64,000 nucleotides of DNA. Origin: Allantophomopsis cytisporea. Taxonomy: Eukaryota; Ascomycota; Leotiomycetes; Phacidiales; Phacidiaceae. The notes under the pieces are model-generated. The model did no database searches. It was given only the letters and a program-made list of their open reading frames with translations, and was not told the DNA's origin. Of the stretch, positions 10,708-22,200 are shown piece by piece; the stretch's first letter is position 1, and each line of letters opens with the position of its first letter. The DNA is taken from positions 992,001 to 1,056,000 of the forward strand of contig CP103029.1 in the NCBI GenBank assembly GCA_024752435.1, written 5' to 3'. The translations under genes were made by a program, and so were the position numbers.

Positions 10708-10830
10708 CTTTCTAGGATTCTTTATGACCCGCAATTTCATTCTTACTTGGTTATATGCGTTTGAGTATTTTACCAAGGTGAAGTTTGAGATACGTATCTC
10801 CCATTACTTCCGCCGTGAAAACTACCCCCA

Positions 10831-10870
10831 CGTGTCTTTACGTGTCTTTACATGTCTTTACATGTCTTTC
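10831..10870. repeat. 10-base tandem repeat, four copies
   Basis: Four consecutive units CGTGTCTTTA/CATGTCTTTA, the last ending TTTC. Confidence 0.85.
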
Positions 10871-12341
10871 AAGTTTGACGACGTGGCAGCGCTCATTCTT
10901 CTTCTCCACTACGAGCCCTCGCTGTACGTTGTCCAAAGCGGGAGAAGGAATGATAGGGTCTCGAGAGTATTCCACCCATGCCACGACATAAGACACAGGT
11001 GTGAGAGCATGTATCTGACGCTGCGCTTGTTGTTGCGCGCAGGAAACTCCGACCACCTTTCCGAGGCACTGGGAATGGGGAAGAGGGAAGGAGGGGAGAG
11101 CAAATGGATGGTTGATTTGTGGGATTTAGTTTAACATGTAGATGTGCTGACGTATGGGACGTTCAAACCCCCGGTTTTTTACAATGAGAAGCACGGCCAA
11201 TTCTAATTGTTATAATTCTTCTTCTTTTTTCTTGGTCTTTTCTTCAATAATGCCAGAGAATAATAATGAGGGTGTGATCATTGGCATACTTGTTCGCTAC
11301 GCTGTTCTGGGGCTTAGGAAGCGGGAAAGGCTTGGGATGGCTCGGGGTGGTTGTTGGTACTGCTTGTTGTAGAATGACAGTTTGATGTATCAACAATCTC
11401 AGAGTTTTGGATGGGTACGGAGTCTATTGATACTGCTTGCAAAGGACATCCAGGTCCGATGTTTTATATCTGCTTATTTGATGTGTTTTATATGCAGTTG
11501 TGAAATTTCACCATAAAACATGATATGGAGTAGAGTAGAGTATATACATACCAGGTACCTATATGCCTAGGTGAGATACTTACCATGAGAATAAGGTGTG
11601 TTAGTGTCCATTTTCAAGTTGTCGAGTCACGTCATCACTTATCTTACCTCGCGCATCTTAGGTAGATACATATGTACCTATGTTTAGATAGTACGGATGG
11701 TATGATGATCATTGTTTAACCAAGATCTCCATGAGTATGACGAAGTATTCTAAATTCTGGGTATATGGGATATGATACGAATAAATTAGAGTGAGTATTG
11801 GTCGTGAAAAAGAAGGGGCGGAAAATTTGTTGGATTTAATTATACTTTATCCGAATATCAAAGTTTTCTATACACGGATATTAAATGGGCATGAACTCTA
11901 CCTACGGTAGGATGGAATCTGCTGTGTACTACTACCAAATATCAGCACTGGACATCACAGAGGTATTTCAACAGGATTGATTATGGTACATATATTGGTT
12001 TAGGATGCACAAGTCAGGCGTGCACCACGTATTCGATGCTTATTTGCTACTCTACATGTTGATGACAGTAAGGTAGAATACTGATTGCACATATCCCTTG
12101 ACAAAGCGAGATACAGAAAACTCCTTTAGACATCAATATATATGATTATCAACCAGTCAAATGACTTGCGCATGTATTTGTGTATATTCCGTAGATGTAT
12201 TTGCCGCTCTGTACAGCAAAAGAAAATATAAACAGATGGATTCCGTACTTTGTAAGCTCCGGATTCTTACCACTCTTCTTTTTGAACGGAGCAAGATTTT
12301 CAGCATGTCAGGTACCCCTGTCCTGCAGTATGTATGCATTC

Positions 12342-12394
12342 TGGGGGAGGGGGAGGAGGAGAGAGAGTGTGTGTATGTGTGTATATGTGTGTGC
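12342..12394. repeat. GGA then GT microsatellite
   Basis: A purine-rich GGGGGAGGAGGAGAGAGA tract runs directly into TGTGTATGTGTG repeats in non-coding DNA. Confidence 0.75.
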
Positions 12395-13699
12395 GACTGT
12401 AAAAGCGCTTTTCTGCCGTTGTGCTCGTGCAGGAGAAAAGAACAACAAAGTCCAGCCCCATCTGCCTTATTAGATCTCTCAAGTCTTGTCCTCCCGACTC
12501 ATCTCGACCTCATCAACTCCACTCAGTCAGTGGTCAATACTACAATGAAAATAGCTTCATGGTATGCTCCATTTGACACGCAGGAAAGTCCCGATATTTC
12601 CGGTGTCACTTTATCGATCGTCGAACTTCACCGCTGCCCTTTCGACTTGCGCGATCCATCGGTTACTGGCAATCGAAGCCGTGCCTGAGCTGAAATCTGC
12701 TAAGAACTCACACACTGCCTGGTGCCTGTCAGCCGCCGCCTGATCCAAGGACTGGGCTACTTATTCATCATTATTCATAACTACGACTTAGGATATTTAG
12801 TGAGTTCGAAGTGAGCGTGTGGGACTTTGGAAGAGAGCAACAGAGTGTTGTTTCCAGTACCTTACCGCACCGTGAACAAAGTGCACAGTGCTTGATCTTG
12901 GCTCTGTGTCTGGAAAGCCTAAACGACGACAACTGACAACGAAACAAAACACTACCAATACCTTCCTTGACCTCCGCCACCTCCACCAGATATTGAAAAG
13001 AGGAAGGAATAATAACAACGCAGTCTAGGTCTAGCATATAGAGGGACTTATCGGCCACGCAGCAAGACTTTTTCGATGTACGGCGGCGTACAGATACTTT
13101 TCCCCCAGAAACATACTTGCCTCGCAACATCGTTCCATTGTGCATAACCATACAGCGCCTTATATTCTACACACAAGCCTCCTGGTGCTCTGTACTCCGT
13201 CCTCTTGATTGTATAGGTACTACCTACGTACTCATATGATTACACGCACACACTCGCACGCCACCAGCTCAAGTTATAAAGAAAGAAAGAAACCACTTCC
13301 CGTTTATCTGCAGGGAAAGGGCTGGTTCCAGTTCCTCAAAGGCACAAACAGCAACTCCGCCATTCCTTCGATGCCAGCAGCTACATTTTCGTTCTTAATT
13401 TCCTATGGAAGAAGAGAAAGGTCTCCCAAGCTAGAGGTATCCTTAAAGGTATTTCGCCGATCGACGCTAGTCTTTTTCTCAGGGAAGCCCGACACGCTCA
13501 AAGAAGACCAGTCGGAAAGCTACCGGTAGAGAGAGTTGAAGAGACTAAACAAAAACTGAGCTCCACGAGTCACGGGTCATTTACGAATGATAATTGGGCC
13601 GTACGCTGTCACGGTTCAGGTCGTGTTACTACTCCAAGTACTCACCAAAATCCACCCTCTAGAAGTATTTGCTGCCACTGGGCTGTTGAGGCAGGCACC

Positions 13700-16555
13700 A
13701 TGGACGATAGACCATTTAATTCCGTGACGGGCTCATCGCAGGTGGCAGAGCCCGAATCGACGGATACCATGATTTCCGATCAGCAAACCACGCCAAAGCC
13801 CAAGCTCGCCCACGAACCCTCATCTTCTTCATTATCGACGGTTAAAAGAACCCACAGTGTAAAGAGTGTCACCCCAAAGTCTACGGCCAATTCGCCAAGG
13901 CCTTCACGAGAGTCCTCTCCATCTAGACCTTCCTTGCGTTCGACGTCCAACACACGACTCGGACGATCCCGAAAGAACAGTAGCAAAGAGGCCAGTCCTT
14001 CACGCACTTCAACTTCGAATACGAATCCTCCTTCTGCAGCGTCAATACAACGAGCTCTATCGGCATCAAATACCCCACAGCTGCATCCTGTGCTGTCCGA
14101 AACGACGATCAGAGCCCCCACTCCTCAGAAGCTATCAGATACCCCACGGTGGCCCATATCTCCACGATTGAAATCGCCGCCGCCTGCATTCAAAGCTGCT
14201 GTTGCCTCTCCCAGGCGGCTAGAGCCAGAGAACCCAACCATCAATGCACAACGGTCAAGCTCTGTACCGACGGAGAGCAAGTCACAACATAACTCTGATT
14301 CGGAGAGTTCTCTGGGAGTCCCGGGCATGAGAACCCCCGCAAGAGGTGTTAGCGGAGCCGGTTCGACATTGGAAACTGTACAAGAGTCAAGCCAACCAGC
14401 AACTCCATGCGCAGGACCGAAAGACAACGAGAATGCAATAAAGGAAGAAGGCCAAATGCAGCAAATGAGTGAGAGAGAAAATCCGATTGATAGTGCTTTT
14501 AACAGAACCCTGAAGAGAACAGAAGTCAGCAACACTGAAAGTGGCAGTGATAGCGGCGGCAAGAAAGGCGAAGGTAAGATACGATCAACATCAGCCTCAA
14601 TGTCGAATACCCCCCGACAGATTGCAGCTCCTTCAATGAAACCGTACAGCGTAGTGGCTGCGGCGGCTATCGGTCGCGGCAAACCAGCTGCTGAAGGGTC
14701 CACAAGGAACATGACTGTCGAGACGGAAACTGTCACATCGATACCGCATCTAGCAGTAGGAGGGAGCGGCAGCGGCAGTGGCGTCAATGGCAGCTTGCGT
14801 GCAAAACCAAGCTCGGAAACTATTAGACCACGGAAAGAGAAGAAGAAGACCGCACGCAAAGCACCGTCGGTCACTTCTGGCATGGGTGAGACACAATATC
14901 CAAATTTTCCTCCTGTACTCCATCATCATCATTCTACCAGGTCAATCAGAGACTATCGAAGAACCATATCTCCATCGGATTCGGTCCGTTGGAGTGCAGG
15001 TGCAGGATCTGGGTTTATGGGTCCACCTCCTACACCCCTCATGCAACCCTCTTTGTCTTCACAACCAAGTTTGAACTTTCGCAACGTAGGTGCAAGGCTA
15101 ACATCATCAAACCGCATAGCTTCTTCGAAGGCGGACATTTTTGAAGCAAAGGTTGCAAGTGCTGTTGATGAGGCGAACTCTTCGGATTCAGACGAGACGT
15201 TTGTCTACGAGTCAAATCCCCCGGAGTCGAACGATCGCCCTCGAAGATATCATCACTCGCGAACTCCGAGTGCCACTTCCATGGCCAGTCAAGCTGACCC
15301 TAGAGGAGGCATCAGATCCATACATGGTGCATTAGATGGTGTGCACAGCGTTGCTATGAAGAAAAGTATGAAATTCGCCAATTCTTACAATAACCCAGGT
15401 CCCGAAACCACCGCAGGGGAGGAAGATGGTAAAGGTACAGTACGAAGTTCGAACGGTACCGGAAGAGGTAGCACTCATCATCATCACATTGGTCGATGGG
15501 GTCGTAATGGTGGCAATGGCCATCCCTCACTCTTTGACAACGAATCTCCCTTTCCTAATGTCGCAAAGTCTAAATTATCTGGAACCGGTTCAAGACATTC
15601 CTCTCGACCTACAAGTCCACGTATCAGCAATCCAAAGAACGGAAATGGCAAGAAGTCAAGTCTGCTAGCACAATACGATATAGATGACGGAGCAGGAGCT
15701 GATGACGAACGGACACCCTTAATGTCATCAAGCGTTCGCTCTGCACGTTCTGGTAGAGGTCGCCGCCCAATTTCCTCTTCCATGCGTCAACTCGAGCATC
15801 AAGCATATCGTGCTAATCGGTCTTTCTTGGCACGCTTTGCTGGCTGTATAGTACTTACATTGATGATTGCTCTTGTCTTTTCTGGTGCTATAGGGTTCAT
15901 GTTTGCCACAACTGAACCCCTCACTGAAGTCAAGGTCCTTGCTCTGAAAAATGTCTTAGCATCAGAGCAAGAGATCATGCTCGATCTTCTTGTTCAAGCA
16001 AGGAATCCTAATGTCGTGGTTGTTTCAATCGATTCTATGGACGTCAATGTGTTTGCGAAGAGCAAGCACGTGGGCACTGATGGAGAATGGTATCACCGTC
16101 CTCAGAGCATGTTCACATCCTTGTCCTCCAAGATTAGAAAGCGGGACGACGATCCTCGAGATCCAATTGAAGACGACCCTGATGCATCTCAAACCATGCT
16201 TCTTGGGCGAATCTTCGAGTTCGATTCCCCCCTCACATTTGATGGCTCCCCTTTCAGACACCTTCACAGTACCTCTATGGGCGAAGTTAGGTTGGCTAAG
16301 CCTGGGAACAAGACCGAAGCCGGTGGAACAGAACGCTGGGAGCGAGTCTTGAAATACGAGTTCGAGCTCATTCTAAGAGGCGTACTCAAATACACATTGC
16401 CACTCAGTCAGAAAATCAGAAGTGTAGGTGTTGAGGGGCGTGTTATTGTAAAACCTTCCGGAGAGGAGGCCGGCGGACACGATAAAGACCACGTGCATTC
16501 CGGATTTGTTTGGGAGGAGTGGGACGAAGACGAAGTTGGAGGAATTGTGGTTTAA
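13700..16555 (+). CDS. Vac7-like vacuolar segregation / PI(3,5)P2 regulator
   Basis: Single exon, 951 residues, ATG in a good context (GCACCATGG). Residues 1 to about 700 are Ser/Thr/Pro-rich and probably disordered, with many SPSR-type phosphorylation-like patches and a His run. One hydrophobic segment at about 712-736 (AGCIVLTLMIALVFSGAIGF) is the only membrane span. The C-terminal 215 residues form a folded region beginning ATTEPLTEVKVLALKNVLAS, then LLVQARNPNVVVVSIDSMDVNVFAKS, with features of LEA-type beta domains. This arrangement (long disordered N terminus, one span, lumenal beta domain) matches fungal Vac7, which in yeast sits on the vacuole and activates the Fab1 lipid kinase making PI(3,5)P2. 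Identification rests on the C-terminal part. The disordered region would align poorly. Confidence 0.85.
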   Translation: MDDRPFNSVTGSSQVAEPESTDTMISDQQTTPKPKLAHEPSSSSLSTVKRTHSVKSVTPKSTANSPRPSRESSPSRPSLRSTSNTRLGRSRKNSSKEASPSRTSTSNTNPPSAASIQRALSASNTPQLHPVLSETTIRAPTPQKLSDTPRWPISPRLKSPPPAFKAAVASPRRLEPENPTINAQRSSSVPTESKSQHNSDSESSLGVPGMRTPARGVSGAGSTLETVQESSQPATPCAGPKDNENAIKEEGQMQQMSERENPIDSAFNRTLKRTEVSNTESGSDSGGKKGEGKIRSTSASMSNTPRQIAAPSMKPYSVVAAAAIGRGKPAAEGSTRNMTVETETVTSIPHLAVGGSGSGSGVNGSLRAKPSSETIRPRKEKKKTARKAPSVTSGMGETQYPNFPPVLHHHHSTRSIRDYRRTISPSDSVRWSAGAGSGFMGPPPTPLMQPSLSSQPSLNFRNVGARLTSSNRIASSKADIFEAKVASAVDEANSSDSDETFVYESNPPESNDRPRRYHHSRTPSATSMASQADPRGGIRSIHGALDGVHSVAMKKSMKFANSYNNPGPETTAGEEDGKGTVRSSNGTGRGSTHHHHIGRWGRNGGNGHPSLFDNESPFPNVAKSKLSGTGSRHSSRPTSPRISNPKNGNGKKSSLLAQYDIDDGAGADDERTPLMSSSVRSARSGRGRRPISSSMRQLEHQAYRANRSFLARFAGCIVLTLMIALVFSGAIGFMFATTEPLTEVKVLALKNVLASEQEIMLDLLVQARNPNVVVVSIDSMDVNVFAKSKHVGTDGEWYHRPQSMFTSLSSKIRKRDDDPRDPIEDDPDASQTMLLGRIFEFDSPLTFDGSPFRHLHSTSMGEVRLAKPGNKTEAGGTERWERVLKYEFELILRGVLKYTLPLSQKIRSVGVEGRVIVKPSGEEAGGHDKDHVHSGFVWEEWDEDEVGGIVV

Positions 16556-17497
16556 AAAGCACTTCATAATGTGTGTCTTTGATGCTTGATATGTGACATA
16601 ACATGGCGCGTTTACTATACGGGGTCTCCTTTTACTTCTCTTGCTTGGAGGCAATGTAAAAGACGGCATAATTTGATTTTAGTGGGTTTGGATTCCCGAC
16701 CGGCGCTCCTTGCTTGTTTTTTTCTTGTTTCTAGACTACGTAGCTGCAGGCATTTGGATTAGACGACTTGATGACGGGCGGGTATTATGAATGATGAAGA
16801 TGGGGCGAGTGTACGGACGAGAGAACTTGTATATTTTGTGTATGAGGCTATGATTTGGTATTCATGTACATAGAGATGGTCCGGAACATGTAAATCAAAT
16901 AAACACCTTTGAGTATTTCGCGTCTCCTGGACATCGAGTCATCGCATCCGAATAATTGAAGTCTTTTCAGCTACTCTGGTGCTCCACTATTGTTTTGGTA
17001 AGACTGACATCTGAAAGCCATATGTATTTTGTTGGTACTATACCTGGTTCTTACGGTACCTAACCTACCTAGGTAGACGAGGTAACTACATATGTAGGTA
17101 CCCTAGCACGCTGTTGACACGGAAAGTGGCACGTGCTGAAAGGTATAATCAAATTTCTTGAAATCTATACAGGTCATTACTGATCTCTTAAGATGCTATA
17201 TATATACATATATATTTTTGTCTTTTATATATTTTTTATTTTTTATATTCTTATAAAGCTCGAAGAGCTTTGTGGCTATATGTAATTGTTTTTTGTAAGA
17301 GCAAATAAATCTAGTAGATTTACAACGTAGAGCGCAGTACGTGGCCATGTTCCGTATCAACCTCACCACGTCAGGTACCTTATCATAGGCTCGCGAAGTT
17401 TCGCGTATAATCATGTGATTCAGCCTTGCGGCATTCAAAATTCCATGAGCATTACAACGACTTTTTCCCACACACACCTTTGAGGGTATCTAATAAA
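16556..17497. other. spacer between the Vac7-like gene and PRP6
   Basis: No gene seen. It contains the downstream flank of the Vac7-like gene, an ACCTACCTAGGTAG motif near 17060-17077 and an A/T-rich stretch at 17195-17260. The PRP6 leader follows. Confidence 0.45.
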
Positions 17498-20453
17498 ATG
17501 TCTGGTCGCAGGGACTTTCTAAGTCAGGCAGCTCCAGAAAACTACGTTGCCGGTCTTGGTCGTGGTGCTACGGGGTTTACAACGCGATCTGATCTTGGTC
17601 CTGCAAGAGAAGGTCCAAGTGAGGACCAGATCAAGGAAGCTCTTGCGAAGCGTGCCGCTCAACTTGGTGCAGCTGCTCCTACAGCTTACGGTGCCACGGA
17701 GAAGAAAGATGAGGATGACGATGATGACCGCTATCAGGATCCGGAGAATGAGGTGGGGCTCTTCGCGGGCGGCGCATACGACAAGGACGATGACGAGGCC
17801 GATAGAATATATCAGGAGGTAGATGAGAAGATGGACAGGAGAAGGAAAGTTCGAAGGTTTGTTCCCCCTCCCCAATTCCTTCCTCTATCTATATACGTCT
17901 ACCACAAGAGGCAGATCGTTTATCATATCATATCTATAGATGAGCAGATTGCCGACCAATTCTACGTTAACAGGGAAGCACGAGAAAAGGCTGAGCGCGA
18001 AGAGTACGAGCGCAACAACCCTAAGATTCAACAGCAATTTGCGGACCTTAAGAGAGCTTTGGGAACGGTCAGTGACGAGGACTGGGCCAATTTGCCGGAG
18101 GTGGGTGATTTGACAGGCAAGAACCGAAGGAGCAAGCAGGCTTTACGACAAAGGTTCTACGCAGTCCCAGATAGTGTTATCGCCGGTGCTCGGGACTCTA
18201 CAGAACTTGGTACAACGGTCACTGAAGACGGCGCATCGGGGGATCAGGCTGATGGGACGATGACGAATTTCGCAGATATTGGGAAAGCTCGTGATAAAGT
18301 ACTTCAAGTACGACTCGATCAGGCGTCACAAGGGAGTGGTATGGATTCGGTGACGGGAAGCTCGACTAGTATTGACCCCAAGGGATACCTGACGAGTCTG
18401 CAGAAATCACAGTCTGGCGAAGGCGAGGCACAAGTTGGAGATATCAAGCGTGTCCGAGTCCTACTCGAGTCTGTAATCAAGACGAACCCAAAGCACGCGC
18501 CTGGTTGGATTGCCGCTGCACGCCTTGAGGAACTTGCTGGGAAGACCGTTGCCGCTAGAAATGTGATTGCTCGGGGCTGTGAGTTTTGTCCAAAGAGTGA
18601 GGACGTGTGGTTAGAGAACATTCGGCTGAATGACAATCATAACGCAAAAATCATCGCGGCAAATGCTATCAAAAACAACGATCATTCCGTACGACTCTGG
18701 GTGGAGGCGATGAAGCTGGAATCGGAGGCACGCGCGAAGAAACGTGTGATTCGACACGCCTTGGATCACATTCCACAGTCTGTTATGCTTTGGAAAGAGG
18801 CTGTCAATTTGGAAGAAGACCCTGATGATGCCCGTTTACTTCTTGCAAAAGCAACTGAGATTATTCCTCTATCTGTTGAGTTGTGGCTTGCACTTGCACG
18901 TTTAGAGTCCGAGGAAAATGCTCAGAAAGTACTTAACAAGGCTCGTAAAGCTATCCCAACCTCTCACGAAATCTGGATAGCCGCTGCGAGGTTGCAGGAA
19001 CAGATGGGCAACGCAAACAAGGTCAACGTTATGAAGCGTGCTGTGCAGGCTCTCGCCAAAGAATCTGCTATGTTAAAGAGAGAAGAATGGATCACGGAAG
19101 CTGAAAAATGCGAGGAAGAGGGTGCAATCCTGACTTGTGGCAACATCATTCGGGAAACACTTGGATGGGGTCTCGATGAGGATGATGACCGTAAAGAGAT
19201 CTGGATCGATGATGCTAAGTCGAGTATTGGCAGGGGCATGTATGGTACAGCCCGCGCTATCTTCGCCTATGCGCTTAGAGTCTTTGTTAACAGTAGAACA
19301 CTTTGGCTTGCTGCTGCAGATCTGGAGAAGAATCATGGTAGTAAGGAGGCGTTGTGGCAATTGCTCGAGAAGGCTGTCGAGGCTTGTCCTCAAAGCGAGG
19401 TATTGTGGATGATGCTTGCGAAGGAGAAGTGGCAGGCGGGCGAGATTGACAATGCACGGAGGGTACTTGGCAGAGCTTTCAACCAGAATCCAAATAATGA
19501 GGATATCTGGCTTGCAGCAGTAAAACTCGAGGCTGAGAATCAACAACCCGATGCCGCTAGAGATCTGCTGAAGACTGCTCGTCAAGAAGCACCAACGGAT
19601 CGTGTATGGACAAAGAGCGTGGCGTATGAGCGTCAACTCGGAAATGTTGACGCTGCACTTGATCTTGTCAACGAAGCGCTCCAGTTGTTCCCTTCCGCGC
19701 CCAAGTTATGGATGATGAAGGGGCAGATTTACGAAAGTGAAGGAAAGCCACCACAGGCACGGGAAGCGTATAGCACTGGTACTAAAGCATGTCCAAAATC
19801 CGTCCCATTATGGCTTCTCAATTCTCGTCTTGAAGAGAGGGCTGGTATGGTTGTTAAGGCACGCAGTGTTCTCGATCGAGCACGTCTTGCGGTACCAAAA
19901 TCACCAGAGTTATGGACAGAATCTGTGCGTGTTGAGCGCCGTGCCAACAACATCAATCAGGCAAAAATCATGATGGCAAAAGCACTTCAAGAAGTACCGA
20001 CTAGTGGTTTATTATGGAGCGAGTCTATCTGGTATCTCGAACCAAGGACCCAACGCAAGCCTCGTAGTCTTGAAGCCATCAAAAAGGTTGACAACGACCC
20101 AATTCTTTTTGTCACTTGTGCAAGAATATTCTGGGGTGAGAGAAAACTGGAAAAGGCTCAAAATTGGTTTGAGAAGGCTATCGTGCTTGATAGTGATATT
20201 GGCGATACTTGGGCCTGGTACTATAAATTCCTCATGCAGCACGGTACAGATGTAAGTTGTCCACACGAATTCTTGATATTATGCGCTGGTTTCTAATGCA
20301 TGTGTTTAGGAAAAGCGCGCAGACGTCCTTGCAAAGTGCGAGACAAGTGAGCCCCGACATGGTGAAGTATGGCAAAGCGTTGCAAAGGATCCAAAGAATG
20401 CCGGACTCGGTATCGAAACGATCTTAAAAATCGTGGTTGAAAAGCTTGAGTAG
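17498..20453 (+). CDS. PRP6: pre-mRNA splicing factor Prp6
   Basis: Three exons: 17498-17856, 17974-20251 and 20310-20453, coding for 926 residues. The start MSGRRDFLSQAAPENYVAGL is the conserved Prp1/Prp6 N terminus, so the upstream in-frame ATG at 17426 was rejected. The N-terminal domain carries the acidic DEDDDDDRYQDPENEVGLF and DEADRIYQEVDEKMDRRRK. From about residue 280 there are many HAT/TPR-like repeats with spaced Trp residues (for example PGWIAAARLEELAG, EIWIAAARLQEQMG). Prp6 bridges U5 and U4/U6 in the tri-snRNP and is required for spliceosome activation. The first intron (117 bases) is a multiple of three with no stop. It is removed here because splicing restores the family sequence VRREAREKAEREEYERNNPK. 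The last exon encodes EKRADVLAKCETSEPRHGEV. Confidence 0.95.
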
Positions 20454-21237
20454 GATTTGTTACAATACCTGTATGGTAGATCTGGCAGATTCGTTGGCGT
20501 TTGGTCGGTATGAAAAATCTGAGGACAAATTTGATAACTTTTTTATGTGAATTGCTTTTGAGTTTTGGTAAACTATTGCAACTATTCTGAATAGCTGTGA
20601 AAAGCAAACAATATGGCGCTGGATGCATGTGCAGCAAAGTCAACTATAGCTCTAACTGATCTTACAATGAATTAATTATACCATCATACGACTACTTTCA
20701 ATAACTAGTTGTTCTTCAGGAAGTGCATGTTACTCTCAGACGGTCAGTCACCATGCAAGAAGCCAGAGTGAAGTAGCGATAGACTATAAACTTTAATCTT
20801 GAGAGCTTAAGACGAAGGGTCTCGGTGATGATACTAACTAAACTCTAAAAATAACCTGCCGAAGAGGATGTATAAACATAGATACCGTATACACTATTAA
20901 TCTTATTGTACTTCAACAATGTCTACCAGCAAGAACATAGCATCTAAATTGCATCTGACTTTACAAATAGTTTTAATAGTCTAAAGCATTAAACTAGTTG
21001 ATTTAATAGGCTTAGATTAAATGCTTTTATAACCGTTTCTTTACTGAAAGACAAAGATAAGATTGCTAGTAGCATTATATCTTCAGTTATAAATCTATCA
21101 AGTCTATTAGTTATATTGTAACAACCAACCTATCAAAGTATCTTCAGCTGCAAAACAAAACAAAAAAACACTTATAACTACCAAATCCTCTGTCTATTTG
21201 AGTATATATATATAGCTCTCTAACTATATACTATTTT
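20454..21237. other. transition from PRP6 to the AT-rich island
   Basis: PRP6 3' flank, grading at about 20680 into AT-rich DNA. No gene seen. Confidence 0.5.
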
Positions 21238-22200
21238 TTGACGTGACTTTCCTAGAACCAGCGTAGTACCCAAAGTGGCGCAGTATAGAGTAACTAGCCT
21301 AGAACCGATGCACCGCGTTTTTCGTACTAGAAGCGACGCAGTATCCGAAGCAACGCAGTATATTGGAATGCAACTACTTCAATTATATATAACTGCTATG
21401 CTAACTCATCTATTTCCGAATCCGGCTCTTCCTAGGCAATATCAGACTCCTGCTCTTTATCTTGTATATCTGATACATCAATTAACTCTAATAGTAGCTC
21501 TTTACAACATTTTTTACGCGCAGTTTCTTCTTCTGTATTTTGTACAACCTATAATACTTCTTGAGTAGAATATATAAACTAACCTTCTAAATATACTTGC
21601 CTTGTTTTATAAATATACTTAGTTTAGACTAGCTCTCTACATATATTAAGTTCCCTTTATATAACTATAAGCTTAGTATTCTAAGCTTCAATTATATTGG
21701 TTACTTGCTTAGTATACCAATATATAGAAGAAGAAACAGCTGATTTAGCTTGTAACAATATATTATAAAACATATTATTTACGTTTTTGAGTGCTATATA
21801 ACTAATAGAAGATCCCTATAACAGTAAAATATTAAGTATATATAGTAGTAGTATAGAAGATAGACTAGAAGGATAGCTTAGTAGTTGTATTAGAAGGTTA
21901 TAGAATACTCTAAGCAGATTATAAAGGATTAAATCTACTCCTTTCTAATCAGCTAGAATATTATATACATTTATAGCTTTATTTGAGATGTTAATAAGTA
22001 TTCAACCTAATCTTTGTATATAATGTATATAATATACGCTCTTAAATAGCAGTCAACTTTAAATATAGAATTGCTTTATTGGTCTAAAAACACCAACATC
22101 AAGTACTTATAATAAATAAGAACAATGTAGTAGTAATATAAGTAGATCAATGCTAATATAACTAGCTTATAGGCGACACAAGCCTATAAGCGATGTAGCA
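21238..22200 (-). mobile_element. RIP-degraded pogo-like copy A
   Basis: The left end (about 21240-21365) is a mutated version of the terminal sequence of the preserved element, with GACGCAGTATCCGAAGCAAC-like subterminal motifs. 21365-22140 follows the C-terminal transposase region of the preserved copy base for base with many C-to-T type changes. No usable open frame remains. Confidence 0.7.

Larger units (their letters stand above)
10082..13699. other. 3.6 kb gene-poor region upstream of the Vac7-like gene
   Basis: No secure gene. It contains a G12 homopolymer (10134-10145), a possible broken minus-strand gene (10365-10707), a 10-base tandem repeat (10831-10870), a GA/GT microsatellite (about 12342-12394) and TACCTAGG-like motifs near 11560 and 11650. 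Open frames at 12161-12688 and 12771-13151 look like repeat- or leader-derived noise. The last kilobase is probably the promoter and leader of the 13700 gene. Confidence 0.45.

Noticed and set aside
10682..11134. 150-codon plus-strand open frame
   Set aside because: Starts on TTG, includes the 10-base tandem repeat and shows no conserved motif.
12161..12688. 175-codon plus-strand open frame
   Set aside because: Low-complexity, partly made of the GT microsatellite, with no recognisable domain and no supporting context.
12771..13151. 126-codon minus-strand open frame
   Set aside because: No protein-like features; likely chance frame in the leader region of the downstream gene.
14125..14883. 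252-codon minus-strand frame inside the Vac7-like gene
   Set aside because: Antisense shadow of Ser-rich codons; no independent support.
17426..17497. Upstream in-frame ATG of PRP6 adding 24 residues
   Set aside because: The conserved family N terminus begins at the ATG at 17498.
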